From: Pseudorasbora parva
Lineage: Eukaryota > Chordata > Actinopteri > Cypriniformes > Gobionidae
DNA length: 64,000 nt
NCBI RefSeq assembly: GCF_024679245.1
Contig: NC_090196.1
Location: 9,946,361-10,010,360 of the forward strand
Direction: 5' to 3'
Below the pieces are notes generated by a model. It saw nothing but the letters and a program-made list of their open reading frames with translations. It searched no databases and was not told the origin of the DNA. Positions 38,201 to 51,200 of the stretch are shown here, piece after piece. Made by a program: the position numbers and the translations under genes. Within the stretch, counting starts at the first letter, position 1. Every line of letters starts with the position of its first letter.

Positions 38201-38820
38201 GCCATTTGATTTTTGTTCATGGGGACCCTGACTATTACTGTATTTATTTACAAGCCAGTTTACTGTATATTTTTGGAGAAAAGGGCAGTCAAACTGCAAA
38301 TAATCTGTCTATTCAAACATTTACATTGTATCCAATTTTCAAAATTTCGAAAAATCTTTCCTTTAAAGGGTTTCTCATTCTGTCATTTAATATTTGTTTA
38401 GAGTGACCCCGACTATTACTGTATTTATGTACAAGTCATTTTACTGTATAGTTTTAGAGAAAAGTAGAGTCGAATATGCCCCAAATATCCACGTGCATTT
38501 AAATACTTACACTGTCCCATTTTGTCCAAAATTCATAAACAATTTTACTTCATAGGTTTTCTCATTCTGTCATTTGAAAATTGTTCAGAGTGACCCTGAA
38601 TATTACTGTATTTATTTACAAGTATTTTTACTGTATAGTTTTGGAGAAAAGAACAGTCAAACTTGCCCAAAAATCAAATTGAATTCAAACACTGTACAAT
38701 TTTCAACAAAAAAAACATAACAATATTTTTTTTATAGGTTTGCTCATTCTGTCATTTGATATTTGTTCAGAGTGACACTGACTATTACTGTATTTATTTA
38801 CAAGTAAATTTACTGTATAG
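35234..38820 (+). repeat. 3,587-bp tandem block, copy 1
   Basis: It is directly followed by a second copy at 38,821. The only difference I found by eye is T37543 against G41130. The block contains a full 6-mer HOR (36,023-37,109). It is also marked by a monomer lacking 4 bp (GAAGCACACTG instead of GAAGCACTTACACTG) near 35,455 and 39,042. Such identity marks it as one of the youngest duplications in the array. Confidence 0.92.
36023..37109 (+). repeat. Family A 6-mer higher-order repeat, 1,087 bp
   Basis: Same monomer order as 656-1743 and 2648-3734. The next monomer after it carries the private TTTTATAGAAAAG variant, shared with 40,697 onward. Confidence 0.82.
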
Positions 38821-41800
38821 TTTTAGAGAAAAGTACAGTCAAATTTGCCCCAAAAGTAATTCAAGCAAGTGCACTCTCCAATTTTCAACAATCCATAAAA
38901 ATATTTTCTTTATAGTTTTGCTCATTCTGTCATTTGATATTTGTTTAGAGTGACCCTGACTATTACTGTATTTATTAACAAGTCATTTTACTGTACAGTT
39001 TTGGAGAAAAGTACAGTCAATATCGCCCCAATATTAATTGAAGCACACTGTCCAATTTTCAAAAATTCATAAAACTCTTTCCTTACATTCTGTCATTTGA
39101 AATTTGTTCAGAGAGACCCTGAATATTACTGTATTTATTTACAAGTATTTTTACTGTACAGTTTTGGAGGAAAGTGCAGTCAAACTCACCCCAAAATTCA
39201 TTCAAGCACTTACAGTCCAATTTTCAAAAATATCATAAAAATCTTTCCTTTATAGGTCTGCTCATTCTGTCCTTTGACATTTGTTCAGAGTGACCCTGAC
39301 TATTACTGTATTTATGTACAAGTCATTTTACTGTATAGTTTTAGAGAAAAGTACAGTCCAATTTGCCCCAAAATTCATTCAAGCACTTGCACTGTCCAAT
39401 TTCAACAATTCATAAAACTCTTTCCTTCATAGGTTTTCTCATTCTGTCATTTGAAATTTGTTCAGAGAGACCCTGAATATTACTGTATTTATTTACAAGT
39501 ATTTTTACTGTATAGTTTTGGAGGAAAGTGCAGTCAAACTCTCCCCAAAACTCATTCAAGCACTTATAGTCCAATTTTCAAAAATATCATAAAAATCTTT
39601 CCTTTATAGGTTTGCTCATTCTGTCCTTTGATATTTGTTCAGAGTGACCCTGACTATTACTGTATTTATGTACAAGTCATTTTACTGTATAGTTTTAGAG
39701 AAAAGTACAGTCCAATTTGCCCCAAAATTCATTCAAGCACTTGCACTGTCCAATTTTCAACAATTCATAAAACTCTTTCCTTTATAGGTTTGCTCATTCT
39801 GTCATTTGATATTTGTTTAGAGTGACACTGACAATTACTGTATTTATTTACAAGTAATTTTACTGTATATTGTTGGAGAAAAGTGCAGTCAAACTGCAAA
39901 TAATCTGTCTATTCAAACACTTACACTGTCCAATTTAAAAAAATTCATAAAAATCTTTCCTTTATTTCCTTTATAGGTTTGCTCATTCTGTCATTTGATA
40001 TTTGTTTAGAGTGACCATGACTATTACTGTATTCATGTAAAAGTCATTTTACTGTATAGTTTTAGAGAAAAGTACAGTCAAATTTGCCCCAAAAGTAATT
40101 CAAGCAAGTGCACTCTCCAATTTTCAACAATCCATAAAAATATTTTCTTTATAGTTTTGCTCATTCTGTCATTTGATATTTGTTTAGAGTGACCCTGACT
40201 ATTACTGTATTTATTAACAAGTCATTTTACTGTACAGTTTTGGAGAAAAGTACAGTCAATATCGCCCCAATATTAATTGAAGCACTTACACTGTCCAATT
40301 TTCAAAAATTCATAAAACTCTTTCTTTTATAGGCTTTCTCATTCTTTCATTTGATATTTGTTTAGAGTGAGCCTTAATATTACTGTATTTATTTACAAGT
40401 CATTTTACTGTATATTTTTAGAGAAAAGTACAGTCGAATATGCCCCAAATATCAACGTGCATTCAAATACTTACACTGTCCCATTTTTTCAAAAATTCAT
40501 AAACAATTTTTCATCATAGGTTTTCTCATTCTGTCATTTGAAATTTGTTCAGAGAGACCCTGAATATTACTGTATTTATTTACAAGTATTTTTACTGTAT
40601 AGTTTTGAAGGAAAGTGCAGTCAAACTCTCCCCAAAATTCATTCTAGCACTTACAGTCCAATTTTCAAAAATATCATAAAAATCTTTCCTTTATAGGTTT
40701 GCTCATTCTGTCCTTTGATATTTGTTCAGAGTGACCCTGACTATTACTGTATTTATGTACAAGTCATTTTACTGTATAGTTTTATAGAAAAGTACAGTCC
40801 AATTTGCCCCAAAATTCATTCAAGCACTTGCACTGTCCAATTTACAACAATTCATAAAACTCTTTCCTTTATAGGTTTGTTCATTCTGTCCTTTGATATT
40901 TGTTTAGAGTGACCCTGACTATTACTGTATGTAGTAACAAGTCATTTTACTGTATAGTTTTGGAGAAAAGTACAGTCAAATTCGGCCCAAAATTCATTCA
41001 AGGACTTACAGTGTCCAATTTGCAAAAATTCATAAAAATCGTTCCTTTATAGGTTTGCCCATTCTGCCATTTGATATTTGTTCATGGGGACCCTGACTAT
41101 TACTGTATTTATTTACAAGCCAGTTTACTGTATATTTTTGGAGAAAAGGGCAGTCAAACTGCAAATAATCTGTCTATTCAAACATTTATATTGTATCCAA
41201 TTTTCAAAAATTCAAAAAATCTTTCCTTTATAGGTTTTCTCATTCTGTCATTTAATATTTGTTTAGAGTGACCCCGACTATTACTGTATCTATGTACAAG
41301 TCATTTTACTGTATAGTTTTAGAGAAAAGTACAGTCGAATATGCCCCAAAATCAACGTGCATTCAAATACTTACACTGTCCCATTTTTTCCAAAATTCAT
41401 AAACAATTTTGCTTCATAGGTTTTCTCATTCTGTCATTTGAAATTTGTTCAGAGTGACCATGAATATTACTGTATTTATTTACAAGTATTTTTACTGTAT
41501 AGTTTTGGAGAAAAGTGCAGTCAAACTCTCCCCAAAATTCATTCAAGCACTTACAGTCCAATTTTCAAAAATATCATAAAAATCTTTCCTTTATAGGTTT
41601 GCTCATTCTGTCCTTTGATATTTGTTCAGAGTGACCCTGACTATTACTGTATGTAGTAACAAGTCATTTTACTGTATAGTTTTGGAGAAAAGTACAGTCA
41701 AATTCGGCCCAAAATTCATTCAAGGACTTACAGTGTCCAATTTGCAAAAATTCATAAAAATCTTTTCTTTATAGGTTTGCCCATTCTGCCATTTGATTTT

Positions 41801-42407
41801 TGTTCATGGGGACCCTGACTATTACTGTATTTATTTACAAGCCAGTTTACTGTATATTTTTGGAGAAAAGGGCAGTCAAACTGCAAATAATCTGTCTATT
41901 CAAACATTTACATTGTATCCAATTTTCAAAATTTCGAAAAATCTTTCCTTTAAAGGGTTTCTCATTCTGTCATTTAATATTTGTTTAGAGTGACCCCGAC
42001 TATTACTGTATTTATGTACAAGTCATTTTACTGTATAGTTTTAGAGAAAAGTAGAGTCGAATATGCCCCAAATATCCACGTGCATTTAAATACTTACACT
42101 GTCCCATTTTGTCCAAAATTCATAAACAATTTTACTTCATAGGTTTTCTCATTCTGTCATTTGAAAATTGTTCAGAGTGACCCTGAATATTACTGTATTT
42201 ATTTACAAGTATTTTTACTGTATAGTTTTGGAGAAAAGAACAGTCAAACTTGCCCAAAAATCAAATTGAATTCAAACACTGTACAATTTTCAACAAAAAA
42301 AACATAACAATATTTTTTTTATAGGTTTGCTCATTCTGTCATTTGATATTTGTTCAGAGTGACACTGACTATTACTGTATTTATTTACAAGTAAATTTAC
42401 TGTATAG
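38821..42407 (+). repeat. 3,587-bp tandem block, copy 2
   Basis: Second copy of 35,234-38,820. Both breakpoints lie inside the TATAGTTTT(A/G)GAGAAAAG box of a monomer. At 38,821 the sequence switches from the CAAGTAAATTTACTG monomer into TTTTAGAG, and at 42,408 the same monomer continues with TTTTGGAG. Unequal exchange between two monomers aligned at this box accounts for the structure. Confidence 0.92.
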
Positions 42408-45128
42408 TTTTGGAGAAAAGTACAGTCAAATTCGCCCAAAAATTAATTCAAGCACTTGCACTCTCCAATTTTCAACAATCCATAAAACTCTTTCCTTTAT
42501 GGGTTTGCTCGTTCTGTCATTTGAAATTTGTTCAGAGAGACCCTGACTATTACTGTATTTATTTACAATTCATTTTACTGTATAGTTTTGGAGAAAAGTG
42601 CAGTCAAATTCGCCCCAAAATTCATTCAAGCACTTACACTGTCCAATTTTCAAAAATTCATAAAAATCTTTCCTTTATAGGTTTGCCAATTCTGTCATTT
42701 GATATTTGTTCAAAGTGACCCTGACAATTACTGTATTTATTTGCAAGTCATTTTACTGTATATTTTTGGAGAAAAGTGCAGTCAAACTGCAAATAATCTG
42801 TCTATTCAAACACTTACACTGTCCAATTTCAAAAAATTCATAAAAATCTTTCCTTTATTTCCTTTATAGGTTTGTTCATTCTGTCATTTGTTATTTGTTT
42901 AGAGTGACCCTGACTATTACTGTATGTAGTAACAAGTCATTTTACTGTATAGTTTTGGAGAAAAGTACAGTCAAATTCGCCCCAAAATTCATTCAAGGAC
43001 TTACACTGTCCAATTTACAAAAATTCATAAAAATCGTTCCTTTATAGGTTTGCCCATTCTGCCATTTGATATTTGTTCAAGGGGACCCTGACTATTACTG
43101 TATGTAGTAACAAGTCATTTTACTGTATATTTTTGGAGAAAAGTGCAGTCAAACTGCAAATAATCTGTCTATTCAAACACTTACACTGTCCAATTTCAAA
43201 AAATTCATAAAAATCTTTCCTTTATTTCCTTTATAGGTTTGCTCATTCTGTCATTTGATATTTGTTTAGAGTGACCATGACTATTACTGTATTCATGTAA
43301 AAGTCATTTTACTGTATAGTTTTAGAGAAAAGTACAGTCAAATTTGCCCGAAAAGTAATTCAAGCAAGTGCACTCTCCAATTTTCAACAATCCATAAAAA
43401 TATTTTCTTTATAGTTTTGCTCATTCTGTCATTTGATATTTGTTTAGAGTGACCCTGACTATTACTGTATTTATTAACAAGTCATTTTACTGTACAGTTT
43501 TGGAGAAAAATACAGTCAATATCGCCCCAATATTAATTGAAGCACTTACACTGTCCAATTTTCAAAAATTCATAAAACTCTTTCTTTTATAGGTTTTCTC
43601 ATTCTTTCATCTGATATTTGTTTAGAGTGACCCTTAATATTACTGTATTTATTTACAAGTCATTTTACTGTATATTTTTAGAGAAAAGTACAGTCGAATA
43701 TGCCCCAAATATCAACGTGCATTCAAATACTTACACTGTCCCATTTTTCAAAAATTCATAAACAATTTTTCATCATAGGTTTTCTCATTCTGTCATTTGA
43801 AATTTGTTCAGAGAGACCCTGAATATTACTGTATTTATTTACAAGTATTTTTACTGTATAGTTTTGGAGGAAAGTGCAGTCAAACTCTCCCCAAAATTCA
43901 TTCAAGCACTTACAGTCCAATTTTCAAAAATATCATAAAAATCTTTCCTTTATAGGTTTGCTCATTCTGTCCTTTGATATTTGTTCAGAGTGACCCTGAC
44001 TATTACTGTATTTATGTACAAGTCATTTTACTGTATAGTTTTAGAGAAAAGTACAGTCCAATTTGCCCCAAAATTCATTCAAGCAATTGCACTGTCCAAT
44101 TTTCAACAATTCATAAAACTCTTTCCTTTATAGGTTTGCTCATTCTGTCATTTGATATTTGTTTAGAGTGACACTGACTATTACTGTATTTATTTACAAG
44201 TAATTTTACTATATAATTTTGGAGAAAAGTACAGTCAAATTCGCCCCAAAATTCATTCAAGGACTTACACTGTCCAATTTTCAAAAATATCATAAAAATT
44301 GTTCCTTTATAGGATTGCCCATTCTGCCATTTGATATTTGTTCAAGGGGACCCTGACTATTACTGTATTTATTTACAAGCCATTTTACTGTATAGTTTTA
44401 GAGAAAAGTACAGTCGAATATGCCCCAAATATCAACGTGCATTCAAAAACTTACACTGTCCCATTTTTTCATAAATTCATAAACAATTTTACTTTATAGG
44501 TTTTCTCATTCTGTCAGTTTAAATTTGTTCAGAGTGACCCTAAATATTACTGTATTTATTTACAAGTCATTTTACTGTATAGTTTTAGAGAAAAGTACAG
44601 TCGAATATGCCCCAAATATCAACGTGCATTCAAATACTTACACTGTCCCATTTTTTCAAAAATTCATAAACAATTTTACTTCATAGGTTTTCTCATTCTG
44701 TCATTTGAAATTTGTTCAGAGAGACCCTGAATATTACTGTATTTATTTACAAGTATTTTTACTGTATAGTTTTGGAGAAAAGTACAGTCAAATTCGGCCC
44801 AAAATTCATTCAAGGACTTACAGTGTCCAATTTGCAAAAATTCATAAAAATCGTTCCTTTATAGGTTTGCCCATTCTGCCATTTGATATTCGTTCATGGG
44901 GACCCTGACTATTACTGTATTTATTTACAAGCCATTTTACTGTATATTTTTGGAGAAAATGGCAGTCAAACTGCAAATAATCTGTCTATTCAAACATTTA
45001 CATTGTGTCCAATTTTCAAAAATTCGAAAAATCTTTCCTTTATAGGTTTTCTCATTCTGTCATTTAATATTTGTTTAGAGTGACCCCGACTATTACTGTA
45101 TTTATGTACAAGTCATTTTACTGTATAG
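40911..45128 (+). repeat. Partner of the 4.2-kb block at offset 9,895/9,896
   Basis: Second copy of 31,015-35,233. It overlaps the end of the 3,587-bp tandem block, so the 3,587-bp duplication was inserted within or after this one. Confidence 0.87.
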
Positions 45129-45266
45129 TTTTAGAGAAAAGTACAGTCAAATTTGCCCCAAAAGTAATTCAAGCAAGTGCACTCTCCAATTTTCAACAAT
45201 CCATAAAAATATTTTCTTTATAGTTTTGCTCATTCTGTCATTTGATATTTGTTTAGAGTGACCCTG

Positions 45267-48200
45267 ACTATTACTGTATTTATTAACAAGTCATTTTACT
45301 GTACAGTTTTGGAGAAAAGTACAGTCAATATCGCCCCAATATTAATTGAAGCACTTACACTGTCCAATTTTCAAAAATTCATAAAACTCTTTCCTTACAT
45401 TCTGTCATTTGAAATTTGTTCAGAGAGACCCTGAATATTACTGTATTTATTTACAAGTATTTTTACTGTACAGTTTTGGAGGAAAGTGCAGTCAAACTCA
45501 CCCCAAAATTCATTCAAGCACTTACAGTCCAATTTTCAAATATATCATAAAAATCTTTCCTTTATAGGTCTGCTCATTCTGTCCTTTGACATTTGTTCAG
45601 AGTGACCCTGACTATTACTGTATTTATGTACAAGTCATTTTACTGTATAGTTTTAGAGAAAAGTACAGTCCAATTTGCCCCAAAATTCATTCAAGCACTT
45701 GCACTGTCCAATTTCAACAATTCATAAAACTCTTTCCTTCATAGGTTTTCTCATTCTGTCATTTGAAATTTGTTCAGAGAGACCCTGAATATTACTGTAT
45801 TTATTTACAAGTATTTTTACTGTATAGTTTTGGAGGAAAGTGCAGTCAAACTCTCCCCAAAACTCATTCAAGCACTTATAGTCCAATTTTCAAAAATATC
45901 ATAAAAATCTTTCCTTTATAGGTTTGCTCATTCTGTCCTTTGATATTTGTTCAGAGTGACCCTGACTATTACTGTATTTATGTACAAGTCATTTTACTGT
46001 ATAGTTTTAGAGAAAAGTACAGTCCAATTTGCCCCAAAATTCATTCAAGCACTAGCACTGTCCAATTTTCAACAATTCATAAAACCCTTTTCCTTTATAG
46101 GTTTGCTCATTCTGTCATTTGATATTTGTTTAGAGTGACACTGACAATTACTGTATTTATTTACAAGTAATTTTACTGTATATTGTTGGAGAAAAGTGCA
46201 GTCAAACTGCAAATAATCTGTCTATTCAAACACTTACACTGTCCAATTTCAAAAAATTCATAAAAATCTTTCCTTTATTTCCTTTATAGGTTTGCTCATT
46301 CTGTCATTTGATATTTGTTTAGAGTGACCATGACTATTACTGTATTCATGTAAAAGTCATTTTACTGTATAGTTTTAGAGAAAAGTACAGTCAAATTTGC
46401 CCCAAAAGTAATTCAAGCAAGTGCACTCTCCAATTTTCGACAATCCATAAAAATATTTTCTTTATAGTTTTGCTCATTCTGTCATTTGATATTTGTTTAG
46501 AGTGACCCTGACTATTACTGTATTTATTAACAAGTCATTTTACTGTACAGTTTTGGAGAAAAGTACAGTCAATATCGCCCCAATATTAATTGAAGCACTT
46601 ACACTGTCCAATTTTCAAAAATTCATAAAACTCTTTCTTTTATAGGCTTTCTCATTCTTTCATTTGATATTTGTTTAGAGTGAGCCTTAATATTACTGTA
46701 TTTATTTACAAGTCATTTTACTGTATATTTTTAGAGAAAAGTACAGTCGAATATGCCCCAAATATCAACGTGCATTCAAATACTTACACTGTCCCATTTT
46801 TTCAAAAATTCATAAACAATTTTTCATCATAGGTTTTCTCATTCTGTCATTTGAAATTTGTTCAGAGAGACCCTGAATATTACTGTATTTATTTACAAGT
46901 ATTTTTACTGTATAGTTTTGAAGGAAAGTGCAGTCAAACTCTCCCCAAAATTCATTCAAGCACTTACAGTCCAATTTTCAAAAATATCATAAAAATCTTT
47001 CCTTTATAGGTTTGCTCATTCTGTCCTTTGATATTTGTTCAGAGTGACCCTGACTATTACTGTATTTATGTACAAGTCATTTTACTGTATAGTTTTAGAG
47101 AAAAGTACAGTCCAATTTGCCCCAAAATTCATTCAAGCACTTGCACTGTCCAATTTTCAACAATTCATAAAACTCTTTCCTTTATAGGTTTGCTCATTCT
47201 GTCATTTGATATTTGTTTAGAGTGACCCTGACTATTACTGTATTTATTTACAAGTCATTTTACTGTATAGTTTTAGAGAAAAGTTCAGTCCAATTTGCCC
47301 CAAAATTCATTCAAGCACTTGCACTGTCCAATTTTCAACAATTCATAAAACTCTTTCCTTTATAGGATTGCTCATTCTGCCATTTAATATTTGTTGAGAG
47401 TGACCCCGACTATTACTGTATTTATGTACAAGTCATTTTACTGTATAGTTTTAGAGAAAAGTACAGTCGAATATGCCCCAAATATCCACGTGCATTTAAA
47501 TACTTACACTGTCCCATTTTTTCAAAAATTCATAAACAATTTTACTTCATAGGTTTTCTCATTCTGTCATTTGAAATTTGTTAAGAGTGACCCTGAATAT
47601 TACTGTATTTATTTACAAGTATTTTTACTGTATAGTTTTGGAGAAAAGTACAGTCAAACTTGCCCAAAAATCAAATTGAATTCAAACACTGTACAATTTT
47701 CAACAATAAAACCATAACAATATTTTTTTATATAGGTTTGCTCATTCTGTCATTTGATATTTGTTCAGAGTGACACTGACTATTACTGTATTTATTTACA
47801 AGTAATTTTACTGTATAGTTTTGGAGAAAAGTACAGTCAAATTCGCCCAAAAATTAATTCAAGCACTTGCACTCTCCAATTTTCAACAATCCATAAAACT
47901 CTTTCCTTTATAGGTTTGCTCGTTCTGTCATTTGAAATTTGTTCAGAGAGACCCTGACTATTACTGTATTTATGTACAAGTCATTTTACTGTATAGTTTT
48001 AGAGAAAAGTACAGTCCAATTTGCCCCAAAATTCATTCAAGCACTTCCACTGTCCAATTTTCAACAATTCATAAAACTCTTTCCTTTATAGGTTTGCTCA
48101 TTCTGTCATTTGATATTTGTTCAAAGTGACCCTGACAATTACTGTATTTATTTGCAAGTCATTTTACTGTATATTTTTGGAGAAAAGTGCAGTCAAACTG

Positions 48201-51200
48201 CAAATAATCTGTCTATTCAAACACTTACACTGTCCAATTTCAAAAAATTCATAAAAATCTTTCCTTTATTTCCTTTATAGGTTTGCTCATTCTGTCATTT
48301 GATATTTGTTAAGAGTGACCATGACTATTACTGTATTCATGTAAAAGTCATTTTACTGTATAGTTTTAGAGAAAAGTACAGTCAAATTTGCCCAAAAGTA
48401 ATTCAAGCAAGTGCACTCTCCAATTTTCAACAATCCATAAAAATATTTTCTTTATAGTTTTGCTCATTCTGTCATTTGATATTTGTTTAGAGTGACCCTG
48501 ACTATTACTGTATTTATTAACAAGTCATTTTACTGTACAGTTTTGGAGAAAAGTACAGTCAATATCGCCCCAATATTAATTGAAGCACTTACACTGTCCA
48601 ATTTTCAAAAATTCATAAAACTCTTTCTTTTATAGGTTTTCTCATTCTTTCATTTGATATTTGTTTAGATTGAGCCTTAATATTACTGTATTTATTTACA
48701 AGTCATTTTACTGTATATTTTTAGAGAAAAGTACAGTCGAATATGCCCCAAATATCAACGTGCATTCAAATACTTACACTGTCCCATTTTTTCAAAAATT
48801 CATAAACAATTTTTCATCATAGGTTTTCTCATTCTGTCATTTGAAATTTGTTCAGAGAGACCCTGAATATTACTGTATTTATTTACAAGTATTTTTACTG
48901 TATAGTTTTGGAGGAAAGTGCAGTCAAACTCTCCCCAAAATTCATTCAAGGACTTACACTGTCCAATTTGCAAAAATTCATAAAAATCGTTCCTTTATAG
49001 GTTTGCCCATTCTGCCATTTGATATTTGTTCAAGGGGACCCTGACTATTACTGGATTTATTTACAAGCCATTTTACTGTATATTTTTGGAGAAAAGGGCA
49101 GTCAAACTGCAAATAATCTGTCTACTCAAACATTTACATTGTGTCCAATTTTCAAAAATTCGAAAAATCTTTCCTTTATAGGTTTTCTCATTCTGTCATT
49201 TAATATTTGTTGAGAGTGACCCCGACTATTACTGTATTTATGTACAAGTCATTTTACTGTATAGTTTTAGAGAAAAAAACAGTCGAATATGCCCCAAATA
49301 TTCACGTGCATTTAAATACTTACACTGTCCCATTTTTTCAAAAATTCATAAACAATTTTACTTCATAGGTTTTCTCATTCTGTCATTTGAAATTTGTTAA
49401 GAGAGACCCTGAATATTACTGTATTTATTTACAAGTATTTTTACTGTATAGTTTTGGAGGAAAGTGCAGTCAAACTCTCCCCAAAATTCATTCAAGCACT
49501 TATAGTCCAATTTTCAAAAATATCATAAAAATCTTTCCTTTATAGGTTTGCTCATTCTGTCCTTTGATATTTGTTCAGAGTGACCTTGACTATTACTGTA
49601 TTTATGTACAAGTCATTTTACTGTATAGTTTTAGAGAAAAGTACAGTCCAATTTGCCCCAAAATTCATTCAAGCACTTGCACTGTCCAATTTTCAACAAT
49701 TCATAAAACTCTTTCCTTTATAGGTTTGCTCATTCTGTCATTTGATATTTGTTTAGAGTGACACTGACTATTACTGTATTTATTTACAAGTAATTTTACT
49801 GTATAATTTTGGAGAAAAGTACAGTCAAATTCGCCCAAAAATTCATTCAAGCACTTACAGTCCAATTTTCAAAAATATCATAAAAATCTTTCCTTTATAG
49901 GTTTGTTCATTCTGTCATTTGATATTTGTTTAGAGTGACCCTGACTATTACTGTATGTAGTAACAAGTCATATTACTGTATAGTTTTGGAGAAAAGTACA
50001 GTCAAATTCGCCCCAAAATTTATTCAAGGACTTACACTGTCCAATTTGCAAAAATTCATAAAAATCGTTCCTTTATAGGTTTGCCCATTCTGCCATTTGA
50101 TATTTGTTCAAGGGGACCCTGACTATTACTGTATTTATTTACAAGCCATTTTACTGTATATTTTTGGAGAAAAGGGCAGTCAAACTGCAAATAATCTGTC
50201 TACTCAAACATTTACATCGTGTCCAATTTTCAAAAATTCGAAAAATCTTTCTTTTATAGGTTTTCTCATTCTGTCATTTAATATTTGTTGAGTGTCACCC
50301 CGACTATTACTGTATTTATGTACAAGTCATTTTACTGTATAGTTTTAGAGAAAAGTACAGTCGAATATGCCCCAAATATCCACGTGCATTTAAATACTTA
50401 CACTGTCCCATTTTTTCAAAAATTCATAAACAATTTTGCTTCATAGGTTTTCTCATTCTGTCATTTGAAATTTGTTAAGAGTGACCCTGAATATTACTGT
50501 ATTTATTTACAAGTATTTTTACTGTATAGTTTTGGAGAAAAGTACAGTCAAAATTGCCCAAAAATCAAATTGAATTCAAACACTGTACAATTTTCAACAA
50601 TAAAACCATAACAATATTTTTTTTATAGGTTTGCTCATTCTGTCATTTGTTATTTGTTTAGAGTGACACTGACTATTACTGTATTTATTTACAAGTAATT
50701 TTACTGTATAGTTTTGGAGAAAAGTACAGTTAAATTCGCCCAAAAATTAATTCAAGCACTTGCACTCTCCAATTTTCAACAATCCATAAAACTCTTTCCT
50801 TTATAGGTTTGCTCGTTCTGTCATTTGAAATTTGTTCAGAGAGACACTGACTATTACTGTATTTATTTACAATTAATTTTACTGTATAGTTTTGGAGAAA
50901 ATTGCAGTCAAACTCTCACCAAAATTCATTCAAGCACTTACAGTCCAATTTTCAAAAATATCATAAAAATCTTTCCTTTATAGTTTTGCTCGTTGGGTCC
51001 TTTGATATTTGTTCAGAGTGACCCTGACTATTACTGTATTTATGTGCAAGTCATTTTACTGTATAGTTTTAGAGAAAAGTACAGTCAAACTCTCCCCAAA
51101 ATTCATTCAATCACTTACAGTCCAATTTTGAAATATATCATAAAAATCTTTCCTTTATAGGTTTGCTCATTCTGTCCTTTGATATTTGTTCAGAGTGACC

